64,000 bases of DNA, from assembly GCF_002750975.1 (NCBI RefSeq), contig NZ_PEJS01000001.1, forward strand, positions 2,666,001-2,730,000, in the 5' to 3' direction. The notes under the pieces were generated by a model. It ran no database searches, was not told where the DNA came from, and worked only from the letters and a program-made list of their open reading frames with translations. Below, in pieces: positions 16,135 to 24,042 of this stretch. Positions within the stretch are counted from its first letter, which is position 1. Each line of letters begins with the position of its first letter. The stretch comes from Stenotrophomonas indicatrix. Lineage in GTDB: Bacteria; Pseudomonadota; Gammaproteobacteria; Xanthomonadales; Xanthomonadaceae. Made by a program: the position numbers and the translations under genes.

Positions 16135-18045
16135 ATGATGATCGACTCTGCCCGCTATCCCCGCCTCGCGCGCATCCAGACACCGGATGACCTGCGCACG
16201 TTCGACGAATCCGAACTGACGGCGGTCGCCGATGAACTGCGTGCCTACCTGATCGAATCGGTCGGCAAAAGCGGTGGCCATTTCGCCGCCGGCCTGGGCG
16301 TGATCGAGCTCACCGTGGCCCTGCACTACCTGTACCAGACCCCGGTCGACCAGCTGGTCTGGGACGTCGGCCACCAGACCTATCCGCACAAGATCCTCAC
16401 CGGTCGCCGCGACGAGATCCATACCGTCAAGCAGAAGGATGGCGTCGCGCCGTTCCCCAAGCGCGAGGAAAGCGAGTACGACACCTTCGGTGTCGGCCAC
16501 TCCTCGACCTCGATCTCGGCGGCACTGGGCATGGCCATCGCGCGCCAGACCGAAGGTGATGATCGCAAGGTCGTGGCCGTGATCGGCGACGGTGCGATGA
16601 CCGCCGGCATGGCGTTCGAAGCGCTGATGCACGCCGGCGGCATGGAACCGGAACCGAACCTGCTGGTGATCCTCAACGACAACAACATGTCGATCTCCGA
16701 GGCAGTGGGCGGGCTGACCAAGATGCTCGGCCGCGCCACCGGCAGCCGCACGCTCAATGCGCTGCGCGAAGGCGGCAAGAAGATCCTTGGCGACAAGAAG
16801 AACAATCCCGCGCGTTTCGTGAAGCGCTGGGAAGAACACTGGAAGGGCATGTTCGTGCCGTCCACGATGTTCGAGGAAATGGGCTTCCATTACACCGGCC
16901 CGATCGATGGCCATGACCTGCCGGCGCTGCTGTCCGCGCTGAAGACGCTGCGTGCCTCCAAGGGCCCGAAGCTGCTGCATGTGATGACCACCAAGGGCAA
17001 GGGTTACGAGCCGGCTGAAGGCGACCAGATCGGTTACCACGCGGTGGGCCCGTTCGATCCGGACAAGGGCCTGGTGGCCAAGACCGGCGCGAAGAAGCCC
17101 ACCTATACCGATGTGTTTGGCGACTGGTTGTGTGACGCCGCCGCGGCCGAGCCGCGTCTGTATGGCATCACTCCGGCAATGCGCGAAGGCTCGGGCCTGG
17201 TGCGCTTCAGCAGGGAATATCCGCAGCGCTACTTCGACGTAGCCATCGCAGAGCAGCACGCGGTGACCCTGGCCGCAGGCATGGCCACCCAGGGCGGCAA
17301 GCCGGTGGTGGCGATCTATTCCACCTTCCTGCAGCGCGCGTACGACCAGTTGGTGCATGACGTGGCCATCCAGGACCTGGATGTGCTGTTCGCGATCGAT
17401 CGCGCCGGCGTCGTCGGCCCGGATGGTGCAACCCACGCCGGCAACCTCGACCTCAGCTTCCTGCGCTGCGTGCCGAACATGGTGGTGATGGCACCCTCCA
17501 ACGAGGCCGAGTGCCGGCAGATGCTCAGCACCGGCCTGCAGCACCCCGGCCCGGCTGCGGTGCGCTACCCGCGCGGCAGCGGTACCGGCGTGGATGCCGG
17601 CAGCGATCTGTCGACCCTGCCGATCGGCAAGGGCGAGCTGCGCCTGCAAGGCAACCGCGTCGCCCTGCTCGCGTTCGGCAGCACCGTCGCCGCCGCCGAA
17701 CAGGTGGGTCGCGAACTGGGTTTGAGCGTGGTCAACATGCGTTTCATCAAGCCACTCGATCGCGAGCTGGTGCTGGCCATGGCCAACCAGCACGACGCCC
17801 TGGTGACGATCGAAGACAACGTGGTGGCGGGCGGCGCAGGTTCGGCCGTGGCCGAACTGCTCAATGCCGAGGACGTGCTGCGTCCGATCCTGCACCTGGG
17901 CCTGCCCGATGCCTTCCAGCATCACGCCAGCCGCGAGGACCTGCTGGCCGAGGCCGGCATCGATGCGGCCGGCATCCGTGCGGCCCTGCTCAAGCGCTGG
18001 CCGCAGCTGGCCGCCGGCAACCCGCCGTTGAGCGCGGCGGGCTGA
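16135..18045 (+). CDS. dxs: 1-deoxy-D-xylulose-5-phosphate synthase
   Basis: A 636-residue thiamine-diphosphate enzyme that condenses pyruvate and glyceraldehyde 3-phosphate, the first and flux-controlling step of the MEP isoprenoid pathway. Visible motifs: [21 protein letters not shown] at the N-terminus, [16 protein letters not shown], the ThDP motif [13 protein letters not shown] ending in LNDNNMSIS, and in the second half [17 protein letters not shown] with the conserved Glu. The length is as expected. ATG 16135 is immediately followed by a second ATG. It is cytoplasmic and appears monocistronic. Confidence 0.98.
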   Translation: MMIDSARYPRLARIQTPDDLRTFDESELTAVADELRAYLIESVGKSGGHFAAGLGVIELTVALHYLYQTPVDQLVWDVGHQTYPHKILTGRRDEIHTVKQKDGVAPFPKREESEYDTFGVGHSSTSISAALGMAIARQTEGDDRKVVAVIGDGAMTAGMAFEALMHAGGMEPEPNLLVILNDNNMSISEAVGGLTKMLGRATGSRTLNALREGGKKILGDKKNNPARFVKRWEEHWKGMFVPSTMFEEMGFHYTGPIDGHDLPALLSALKTLRASKGPKLLHVMTTKGKGYEPAEGDQIGYHAVGPFDPDKGLVAKTGAKKPTYTDVFGDWLCDAAAAEPRLYGITPAMREGSGLVRFSREYPQRYFDVAIAEQHAVTLAAGMATQGGKPVVAIYSTFLQRAYDQLVHDVAIQDLDVLFAIDRAGVVGPDGATHAGNLDLSFLRCVPNMVVMAPSNEAECRQMLSTGLQHPGPAAVRYPRGSGTGVDAGSDLSTLPIGKGELRLQGNRVALLAFGSTVAAAEQVGRELGLSVVNMRFIKPLDRELVLAMANQHDALVTIEDNVVAGGAGSAVAELLNAEDVLRPILHLGLPDAFQHHASREDLLAEAGIDAAGIRAALLKRWPQLAAGNPPLSAAG

Positions 18046-18099
18046 GAGCGTTGCAGGGGTCTGGTGGGGCCAGGCCATGCGTGGCTCCCCAGGTTCCTC

Positions 18100-18122
18100 A
18101 TCCACGCATGGCGTGGATCTAC
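18100..18122 (-). repeat. SMAG (GTAGATCCAC type)
   Basis: On the minus strand GTAG followed by ATCCACGCC-ATGC-GTGGAT. It lies 55 bases past the dxs stop and faces another copy at 18144. A more degraded relative (GGGGCCA ... TGGCTCCCC) precedes it at 18068-18090. Confidence 0.8.
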
Positions 18123-18143
18123 CAGATTGCTGGTGGCGCAAAA

Positions 18144-18166
18144 GCAGATCCACGCCATGCGTGGAT
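18144..18166 (+). repeat. SMAG variant with GCAG head
   Basis: GCAG followed by the same ATCCACGCCATGCGTGGAT core as the copy at 18100, in opposite orientation. The pair forms a head-to-head dimer between dxs and a convergent small gene. Confidence 0.75.
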
Positions 18167-18195
18167 GGCGCGGACCGTGCGGACACGCGGCGTGC

Positions 18196-18399
18196 TCAGC
18201 CGTAGCTGATCGCCTCGACAAACGCACCGCTGGACTCCACCCGCACCGAGGCGCGCTGGCCGGTATCGGTGAAATGCAGGCGGGCCAGGGTTTCGGCGAA
18301 ATCGAAGGCACGGACGCCATCGCGGAACTCGATCGGCTCCGGCTTGTCCGGGTGCAGCACGCGCCATTGGCGCTGCTCACATTGCAGTCGGATCAACAT
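18196..18399 (-). CDS. Small conserved protein, paralog of 19268-19474
   Basis: A 67-residue protein starting MLIRLQCEQRQWRVLHPDKP. It lines up along its length with the 68-residue product at 19268-19474: both have QC-x3-RWxVL-P, AFD-A, TGQ-x2-SVRVE and an end in A-x2-YG or A-x2-FG. An AAGGAG sits about ten bases before ATG 18399. No signal peptide, so cytoplasmic. The fold looks like a short alpha/beta domain; no function is recognised. A palindrome shared with the paralog lies 134 bases upstream. Confidence 0.8.
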   Translation of the reverse strand: MLIRLQCEQRQWRVLHPDKPEPIEFRDGVRAFDFAETLARLHFTDTGQRASVRVESSGAFVEAISYG

Positions 18400-18532
18400 G
18401 CGTTGCTCACTCCTTGAACAGCGTATCGACGACGAGAGAATGACCGCACCAGGCGCGACAGGAATGGCCAGTGCGAACCGGGACGCGCAAGGCGTCCCGG
18501 GAGTCGACAATACGAGGAAAGAAGTGTGATCG

Positions 18533-18550
18533 CTATCAGATTTTTCTGAT
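18533..18550. promoter_or_regulatory. Palindrome A shared by the small paralogs
   Basis: CTATCAGATTTTTCTGAT contains the dyad ATCAGA-TTTT-TCTGAT. It matches 14 of 18 bases of the site at 19565, and one difference is a paired A/T to G/C change that keeps the dyad. A likely operator, or less likely an RNA hairpin, upstream of 18399. Confidence 0.5.
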
Positions 18551-18573
18551 CTTGAGCCGATTGCGACAGCCGC

Positions 18574-19137
18574 TCAATTCACCTGGAACTGGGCCCTGCA
18601 GCCATTGCTGACCCAGATGCCACGGCGGTCCCAGCCCCAGGACTGGCCTTCGATGCAGGCACTGCGCGATTCCTGTCGTACCAGACGCACGCCGCGACGA
18701 ACCTGCGCATCGCAGTACTGCTGGCGCCGGTCATTGGAATGGCAGGCAATCACCTGGCCACCACCACCCCACTGGCTTCCGCCCCAGCCGTTGCCACCAC
18801 CGCCACCCCAACCACCGCCGCCACCGCCCGGCCGCCGGTATTCACCGACGAATTCGGCACGGCAGCCCTGGGTAACCCAGACACCGTAACGGGACTGGCC
18901 CCAGGTCTCACCTTCCACACAGGGGGAGCCGGATAACTGGCGGATCATGCGCGCACGCCCTTCCAGCCGGCACTCGTTGCTGCGGTTCTTGATCGATTCG
19001 CAGCGCACGATGCCATTGCCACCACGATCATCGTAGCGATCGTCGTAGCCATAGTTCTGCGCCTGCACGCCGCCAGCAGCAGCCATCATCGGCAACAGGG
19101 TGCACGCCACGGTGCGCCAAGTGAGTCCCTTGCCCAT
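18574..19137 (-). CDS. DUF3011 family secreted protein
   Basis: A 187-residue exported protein with a signal peptide (TLLPMMAAAGGVQAQ) and two DUF3011 units separated by a Gly/Trp-rich linker of about 30 residues. Each unit reads (V/I)xC-S-x-N-x(R)-x-C, then RQ-S-S-C-EGxxWGxxRxGxWVxxGCRAxF, so each contributes three cysteines, probably a disulfide-stabilised lectin-like fold. GGAG lies seven bases before ATG 19137. It is flanked on both sides by the small paralogs and has a second family member at 25429. Its place should be the periplasm or surface; the ligand is unknown. Confidence 0.88.
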   Translation of the reverse strand: MGKGLTWRTVACTLLPMMAAAGGVQAQNYGYDDRYDDRGGNGIVRCESIKNRSNECRLEGRARMIRQLSGSPCVEGETWGQSRYGVWVTQGCRAEFVGEYRRPGGGGGGWGGGGGNGWGGSQWGGGGQVIACHSNDRRQQYCDAQVRRGVRLVRQESRSACIEGQSWGWDRRGIWVSNGCRAQFQVN

Positions 19138-19267
19138 CCCTTGTCTCCAGGTGAATACGGTGGAGGCAAGCATCAGGGATTCCCGGCGTGCCGCACAGAG
19201 GGAGCCGCGACGGCGGTTTTTCCCCCATTCAACCAACCCAACCGCAACTGACTGCGGCTGCGGTGGC

Positions 19268-19474
19268 TCAGCGGCCGAAGTGCAGCGCGTCGACCGCGGT
19301 GCCCAGCGCTTCCACGCGTACGGTGCTGTGCTGGCCGGTACGGCAGTGATGCTCGCTGGCCCGCGAGGCAGCGGCATCGAAGGCGGCCGCACCGGTGCTG
19401 AACACTTCGGTCGCGCGTGTCTGCGGATCCAGGACGGACCAGCGCTGGGCGGTGCATTGGACAGTGATGACCAT
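19268..19474 (-). CDS. Small conserved protein, paralog of 18196-18399
   Basis: A 68-residue cytoplasmic protein starting MVITVQCTAQRWSVLDPQTR and ending DALHFGR. It shares the QC...RWxVL-P and TGQ-x2-TVRVE pattern with the product at 18196-18399, so the two come from a duplication that now brackets the DUF3011 gene. AGGAG lies about seven bases before ATG 19474. A palindrome related to that upstream of the paralog is found 91 bases upstream. Function unknown. Confidence 0.8.
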   Translation of the reverse strand: MVITVQCTAQRWSVLDPQTRATEVFSTGAAAFDAAASRASEHHCRTGQHSTVRVEALGTAVDALHFGR

Positions 19475-19564
19475 GGTGGGCTCCTGCGTTTCTGGGAAAT
19501 CGGGGGACCGGCGCAAGGCCGATCTCCGATGCCCGACCAGCCTAGCCAGCGCCCCGGAGAAGAC

Positions 19565-19582
19565 CTATCGGATTTATCCGAA
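19565..19582. promoter_or_regulatory. Palindrome B shared by the small paralogs
   Basis: CTATCGGATTTATCCGAA. Compared with 18533-18550 the inner pair A/T has become G/C, keeping the dyad. It is at a similar place upstream of the paralogous gene on the same strand. Confidence 0.5.
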
Positions 19583-19713
19583 AACTCCCCACCATCGCCT
19601 CAGAACGCGCCCCCCATCACATCCCTGAGGCCATTTAGGAAACTCGTTCCGTGACCCTTGTCACGAAGTCAGCCGCGCTTCACACTATCGTCATCAACAG
19701 GGGCCCCTTCCAC

Positions 19714-19818
19714 ATGCGCACCTCGCTTCCACTGCAGCGTTCGACGCTGCTGAAGTTCTATTTCGCCGCCAGCTACGTGGTATTGATCGAGGAACTGGTC
19801 CGCGCATCGCTGAGTTGA
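19714..19818 (+). CDS. Putative 34-residue small protein
   Basis: ATG 19714 opens a 34-codon frame beginning MRTSLPLQRSTLLKFYFAAS and continuing through YVVLIEELVRASLS. A basic N-terminus precedes an amphipathic or membrane-seeking stretch, and AGGGG stands about a dozen bases before the ATG. No family is recognised; it could be a real microprotein or chance. Confidence 0.4.
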   Translation: MRTSLPLQRSTLLKFYFAASYVVLIEELVRASLS

Positions 19819-19891
19819 GGATCGGCCAGCGATGCTTGCCGCGGCTGCCGGGACCGAACAGACTGTCGGTTTACGGCACGGAGCCGCGCCC

Positions 19892-20155
19892 ATGAAAGTC
19901 CTGATGCTGATCCCGCTGCTGGCTCTGGCCGCGTGTGCCAGCCCGGAAAAACCAGTCACCCATGACGCCGCCACACCCGTGGTCGGTGGCGATCGCGATG
20001 CGCACGGTTGCATCGGTTCGGCCGGCTATCAGTGGTGCGAACGCAGCCAGCGCTGCGAGCGCCCGTGGGAACTGGCACAGGCGCAGGGCCTGGCCAACAC
20101 CGCCGAAGCCATCGATGCCTACTGCGCCACTCCGGCGTCGCCGGCACGCAGGTAA
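19892..20155 (+). CDS. Small lipoprotein with GCIGSAGYQWC motif
   Basis: An 87-residue protein with a lipoprotein signal (MKVLMLIPLLALAAC; lipobox LAAC) and a mature part with four more cysteines, including GCIGSAGYQWCERSQRCERP. This short Cys/Trp motif recurs in small envelope lipoproteins of proteobacteria; the role is unknown, though some resemble protease-inhibitor-like peptides. GGAG stands seven bases before ATG 19892. The next gene follows by 11 bases, suggesting a pair. Confidence 0.8.
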   Translation: MKVLMLIPLLALAACASPEKPVTHDAATPVVGGDRDAHGCIGSAGYQWCERSQRCERPWELAQAQGLANTAEAIDAYCATPASPARR

Positions 20156-20166
20156 CGGGCCCACCA

Positions 20167-20400
20167 ATGACCGACCTGACCCCGCTGCCCGCGCTGGCAC
20201 CTGGCCGCTACCGCCACTTCAAGGGTGGCGAGTACGAAGTGATCGACATCGTCCGCAGCAGTGAGACGCTGCAGCCGATGGTTCTCTACCGCGCTCTGTA
20301 TGGCGAGGGCGGCCTGTGGGTGCGGCCCTATACGATGTTCATTGAGCAGGTGCCCGGCGAGCACGGCCCGCAGGCGCGTTTCGCCCGCATCAGCGACTGA
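20167..20400 (+). CDS. DUF1653 domain protein
   Basis: A 77-residue protein made of one DUF1653 domain: PGRYRHFKGGEYEVIDIVRS, then SETLQPMVLYRALYGEGGLW and VRPYTMFIEQV. The compact beta fold is widespread in proteobacteria and is often found alone or fused to other domains; the function is not established. No signal peptide. It is close behind the small lipoprotein, and the ribosome site is weak. Confidence 0.9.
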   Translation: MTDLTPLPALAPGRYRHFKGGEYEVIDIVRSSETLQPMVLYRALYGEGGLWVRPYTMFIEQVPGEHGPQARFARISD

Positions 20401-20470
20401 GCGGTGCGGCTCACGCCGCGCGCACGGTATCGCCGGGCATGCTGAAGACCCCCTGCGAGACGGAACCCGC

Positions 20471-21226
20471 ATGCGCCACACCCTGTTGATCGCCCTGTCG
20501 CTGGCCAGCACCCCGGTGCTGGGCGCGGAACCTCCCAGCTTCGATCGTCCCGGCATCGGCTTCGGCACCGACACGGTGCCGCGTGGCGGCCTTGCCGTCG
20601 AACTGGGCCTGCCCAGCTATCAACGCGAGCGTGATCGCGACGGCCTGCGCACGACGACGCTGTCCAGCGACCTGCTGCTGCGCACGGGCCTGGCGCCGGG
20701 CTGGGAACTGCAGTTGGCGTCCTCGCCATGGCAGCGTCAGCGAGAACGTGGCCCCGACATGCCGCGCACGCAGCAGCGCGGCGCCGGCGACAGCACCGTC
20801 GGACTGAAATGGGCAGGTCCCGGCAGTACCGAGCGCACGGCGTGGGCGCTGCTGGCCAGCGGGGTGATCGCGCGTGGCGATGCAGCCTTCAGCGACGGCC
20901 GCCAGTACGCGCTGGCCGCCAGCGTCGAGCACAGCTTCAACGACCGCTGGAGCGGCGCGCTGTATGGCAGTCATCAGCGTGGCGCCGGCCAGCGCAGCAC
21001 CACCTGGTCGCCCAGCCTCTCGTTGAGCGTGACCGAGCGGCTTGGCACCTATCTCGAAGCCGGTTTCACCCACGCCAACCAGCAACCTGACCAGGCCATC
21101 GCCGGCGCAGGGCTGACCTGGATGCTGCGGCCGAACGTGCAGCTGGACGCCTCGTTCGACCTGGGCCTCAATCGTAACAGCCCCGACCTGCAGCTCGGCA
21201 CCGGCATCGCGTTCTATCTGCAGTGA
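20471..21226 (+). CDS. Outer-membrane transporter-like protein (MetA-pathway type beta-barrel)
   Basis: A 251-residue protein with a signal peptide (MRHTLLIALSLASTPVLGAE) and alternating beta strands ending in GTGIAFYLQ, as in outer-membrane barrels. The layout (LELGLPSYQRERD, SSDLLLRTGLAPGWELQLAS, GAGDSTVGLKW) matches the family annotated as MetA-pathway of phenol degradation or transporter, thought to be hydrophobic-compound channels. The substrate is unknown. It is followed by a TetR-SMR pair but is probably a separate unit. Confidence 0.8.
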   Translation: MRHTLLIALSLASTPVLGAEPPSFDRPGIGFGTDTVPRGGLAVELGLPSYQRERDRDGLRTTTLSSDLLLRTGLAPGWELQLASSPWQRQRERGPDMPRTQQRGAGDSTVGLKWAGPGSTERTAWALLASGVIARGDAAFSDGRQYALAASVEHSFNDRWSGALYGSHQRGAGQRSTTWSPSLSLSVTERLGTYLEAGFTHANQQPDQAIAGAGLTWMLRPNVQLDASFDLGLNRNSPDLQLGTGIAFYLQ

Positions 21227-21269
21227 GCTCAAGACCTGCTCGTGCGCCCCGGGCGCATCGCCCTCGCGC

Positions 21270-21292
21270 TACAATCATACCGTCCAGTCGGT
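21270..21292 (+). promoter_or_regulatory. Promoter -10 and TetR operator of the TetR-SMR operon
   Basis: TACAAT (21270-21275) is followed by the imperfect palindrome ACCGTCCAGTCGGT (21279-21292), which would overlap the transcription start. The palindrome style fits TetR-type repressors; autoregulation is inferred. No good -35 is seen. Confidence 0.55.
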
Positions 21293-21303
21293 TTCGTCCC
21301 CCC

Positions 21304-21876
21304 ATGACAGAATCCCCTCCTCGCTCCCGCCGCAAGGCGCCCGACAGCGTGCGCCAGGCACTGCTGCACGCAACCGCCCATACCCTCGGCCAGAATGGGC
21401 TGGCGGCCCTCACCGTGCAGGACGTCGCCGACGCCGCCGGTGTCAGCAAGGGCGCGCTGTTCCATCACTTCAGCAGCAAGCAGGACCTGGTCGAGGCGAC
21501 GCTGACCTCGCTCATCGCCGACTTCGAGGACAGAGTGCGTGCGGTGCTGCGACAGTCCCCGAGCCGACATGGCGGCTTCAGCCGTGCCTATGTGCAGGTG
21601 AATTTCGAACATCTGCTGCAGCAGGAGCAGATCAACGACATCGGGCTCACCATGGGCAACATGCTGGAGCCGGCACTTCTGGTGTACTGGCGCACGTGGC
21701 TGCGCGGCATGCTCGCCGAGTTCCCGGATGAAGCCAGCGATCCGCGCCTGTACGCCGCGCGTTGCGTTGCCGATGGTTACTGGGCCACCGTCTATGGGCG
21801 GCCGCTGGACGAAGACGAGCGGCAGAGCGCCCAGGCGATGGCCCTGGAGGCACTGAAGCTGTGCGAACCGGCATGA
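21304..21876 (+). CDS. TetR family regulator of SMR efflux gene
   Basis: A 190-residue repressor type. The helix-turn-helix region reads LTVQDVADAAGVSKGALFHH followed by FSSKQDLVEA, a textbook TetR/AcrR signature; the remaining helices form the ligand pocket. ATG 21304 is taken over the upstream frame extension because the region before it is the promoter/operator. The SMR gene follows by 13 bases, so the regulator probably represses both itself and the pump until a toxic cation or dye binds. Confidence 0.92.
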   Translation: MTESPPRSRRKAPDSVRQALLHATAHTLGQNGLAALTVQDVADAAGVSKGALFHHFSSKQDLVEATLTSLIADFEDRVRAVLRQSPSRHGGFSRAYVQVNFEHLLQQEQINDIGLTMGNMLEPALLVYWRTWLRGMLAEFPDEASDPRLYAARCVADGYWATVYGRPLDEDERQSAQAMALEALKLCEPA

Positions 21877-21889
21877 GCAGGAGGATTCG

Positions 21890-22228
21890 ATGAACCCATA
21901 TGTCTACCTGGCCGGTGCGATCGTGCTGGAGGTGATCGCCACGTCCCTGCTCAAGGCATCCGAAGGCATGACCCGGCTCGGTCCCAGGCTGGGCGCGCTT
22001 GCCGGTTACGGTGTGTGCTTCTACCTGCTGTCGCTGTCGCTGACGATGAAGTCGATCCCCACCGGCATCGCCTATGCGATCTGGTCCGGCGTCGGCATCG
22101 TGCTGATTTCGCTGATCGGGCTGCTGGTGTTCAAGCAGCGCCTGGACGCTCCGGCGCTGATCGGTATCGGCCTGATCTGTGCCGGCGTGCTGGTCATCAA
22201 CCTGTTCTCGCACAGCAGCGCGCATTGA
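21890..22228 (+). CDS. Small multidrug resistance (SMR) efflux protein, EmrE/Qac type
   Basis: A 112-residue inner-membrane protein with four transmembrane helices. MNPYVYLAGAIVLEVIATSL carries the essential membrane Glu (E14), followed by LLKASEGMTRLGP and later AYAIWSGVGIVLISLIGLL, all hallmarks of the drug-exporting SMR class. It works as a dimer exchanging protons for quaternary ammonium compounds and dyes. AGGAGG lies five bases before ATG 21890. It is co-transcribed with the TetR gene. Confidence 0.95.
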   Translation: MNPYVYLAGAIVLEVIATSLLKASEGMTRLGPRLGALAGYGVCFYLLSLSLTMKSIPTGIAYAIWSGVGIVLISLIGLLVFKQRLDAPALIGIGLICAGVLVINLFSHSSAH

Positions 22229-22253
22229 ACGCGCTGCTGCACGAACACCCGGG

Positions 22254-22427
22254 CTAGGCGACCTTCTTGGCGACGGTCATGCCAAGCACGAAAAGTACGA
22301 CGGCAATGATGATGCCGGCCCAGAACAGGAACTTGGCGATGCCCACGGCAGCGCCGGCGACGCCGCCGAAACCCAGCGCACCGGCGATCAGGCCGATGAT
22401 GGCGAAAATGATGGCCCACTTGATCAT
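22254..22427 (-). CDS. DUF1328 (YtjA) family small membrane protein
   Basis: A 57-residue protein ([20 protein letters not shown], then [20 protein letters not shown] and AVVLFVLG) with two transmembrane helices and a basic tail VAKKVA. It clearly matches the DUF1328/YtjA family of small inner-membrane proteins, often induced by stress, of unknown mechanism. A GGAGAGG ribosome site lies five to eleven bases before ATG 22427. It is convergent with the SMR gene and monocistronic. Confidence 0.93.
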   Translation of the reverse strand: MIKWAIIFAIIGLIAGALGFGGVAGAAVGIAKFLFWAGIIIAVVLFVLGMTVAKKVA

Positions 22428-22531
22428 GTCGATCCTCTCCCTGGCGGGAATGCTGAAGGTGGGATCAGGTTAGGTACGCCGCGATGCCACACGCGTGAAC
22501 AGGTCGCAGGCGCGGCGTGAAACGAACCCGC

Positions 22532-23173
22532 TCAGCGCGGCCGGAAGCGCAGCAGCGCCACTGCGAAAGCGAGGAACACGCTGCCGACCAGGCGTTCGAA
22601 CCAGCGTTGCGCAAATGGCTTTGCCAGCCAACGGCGCAGCCCATGTCCGCCTGCGGCATACATCACGTACCAGAACAGTTCGCAGGTGGCGAAGGTCGCC
22701 ACCAGCACCGTGTACTGCACGGCCTGGCCACGCGCGGGGTCGACGAACTGCGGCAGGAACGCGGCGGCGAACAGCAGCAGCTTGGGATTGCTCAACCCCA
22801 CCAGCAGGCCACCACGGAACACTGCCCAGGCACCGTGCACCGGCGCCAGCGCTGCTGCATCGACGTCTGTCGCCACCGGCGCCTGCCGGTAGCTGTCCCG
22901 CCACGCCTTGATGCCCAGCCAGGCCAGGTAGGCCACACCCAGGTAACGCAGCACATCGAACAGCATCGGCGATGATCGCAGCACCGCGCTCAGGCCGGCC
23001 GCGGACGCCGCAAGCACCAGCAGCATCGCCAGCAGGCAACCGGCCATGGCCGGCACGCTGCGACGGAAGCCCAGGCCGACGCTGCGCCCCAGGATGTGCA
23101 GCATGTTCGGGCCCGGCGTGCCACACAGCACGAAGACTGTCGCCAGGAACCACCACCAGGTATGCAGGGCCAT
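22532..23173 (-). CDS. LysE/RhtB family amino-acid exporter
   Basis: A 213-residue inner-membrane protein with about six transmembrane segments. The family signature GTPGPNMLHILGRSVGLGFR is near the N-terminus, followed by LGVAYLAWLGIKAWRD and GLLVGLSNPKLLLFAAAFLP. Members export amino acids or homoserine lactones; the substrate cannot be read here. ATG 23173 with a GGTGG-like site is preferred over an upstream GTG at 23185. It stands alone between DUF1328 and the cation transporter. Confidence 0.92.
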   Translation of the reverse strand: MALHTWWWFLATVFVLCGTPGPNMLHILGRSVGLGFRRSVPAMAGCLLAMLLVLAASAAGLSAVLRSSPMLFDVLRYLGVAYLAWLGIKAWRDSYRQAPVATDVDAAALAPVHGAWAVFRGGLLVGLSNPKLLLFAAAFLPQFVDPARGQAVQYTVLVATFATCELFWYVMYAAGGHGLRRWLAKPFAQRWFERLVGSVFLAFAVALLRFRPR

Positions 23174-23272
23174 CACTTCATCCACCGTAATAATCCCTGC
23201 AAGGATAGTGCGCAGCGGCTGTCACCACCATGTACAGTCCGGGGTCGATTCGACGGTTACAGCTGCTGCGGC

Positions 23273-23905
23273 TCAGCTGCTGGCAATGCGCGATGCGCGC
23301 AGCTCGGTCATCGCGATGCGCAGCACCCGCAGCGCCGAGCGCAGGAACACGACCAGCAGCGCGATGGCGACCAGCAGGTCCGGCCAACCGGCACCGAACA
23401 GCGCCACCAGCCCCGCCGCCAGCACCACCGAAACGCCCTCGAAGATATCGTTGCGTGCGCATTCCCAGGCCGATGCCAGGTTCACGTCATCATTGCGATA
23501 CGGCGTCAGCAGCCACAGGCAGAAACCGTTGGCAGCAAGGTTCAACAGCGCGGCCAGGCCCATGCTTTCAAACAGGGGGACCTGCGGATGCGCCAGCCGC
23601 CATCCAATCTGCACGGCCACTGCCACGGCCGCAGCCAGGATCAGCACGCCCTTGAACAACGCAACCCGCGCCTTGGCCGCCACGCCGGCCCCCACCACCA
23701 GCAGGCTCAGCAGATAGGTCGCCGCATCGCCCAGGTTGTCCAGCGCACCGGAGAGCAACGAGGACGAATGGCTGTACCAGGACGCGCCGACCATCATCAG
23801 GAAGGTCGCCAGGTTGATCAGCAGGACGACCCACAGCACGCGCCGGTGGCGCGCCTGCATGGCTGCCACATCCAGCGTCTTGCCGCAGCCACAGCACTCG
23901 CCCAT
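23273..23905 (-). CDS. Cation transporter of CDF type with Cys-rich N-terminus
   Basis: A 210-residue inner-membrane protein starting MGECCGCGKTLD, so three cysteines stand right at the cytoplasmic N-terminus. Five to six transmembrane helices follow; SSSLLSGALDNLGDAATYLL in helix 2 and CARNDIFEGVSVVLAAGLV in helix 5 hold the Asp residues that bind metal in cation diffusion facilitators. The usual C-terminal cytoplasmic metal-sensing domain is absent: the protein ends soon after the last helix. It is likely to export a divalent metal; which one is unknown. ATG 23905 has an upstream GAGGGCAGGG. Confidence 0.88.
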   Translation of the reverse strand: MGECCGCGKTLDVAAMQARHRRVLWVVLLINLATFLMMVGASWYSHSSSLLSGALDNLGDAATYLLSLLVVGAGVAAKARVALFKGVLILAAAVAVAVQIGWRLAHPQVPLFESMGLAALLNLAANGFCLWLLTPYRNDDVNLASAWECARNDIFEGVSVVLAAGLVALFGAGWPDLLVAIALLVVFLRSALRVLRIAMTELRASRIASS

Positions 23906-24042
23906 CGCCCTGCCCTCTGCCTGTCGTACCCCATTATCACGCCGATCAGGCCCGTCGGCTGCTGCTGCGACGGCTCCACCCACAATTGCACGCCCCGGCC
24001 CATGTTGTGCTGCAATGGCGCTTCCCCGGCACGGAGACACGC

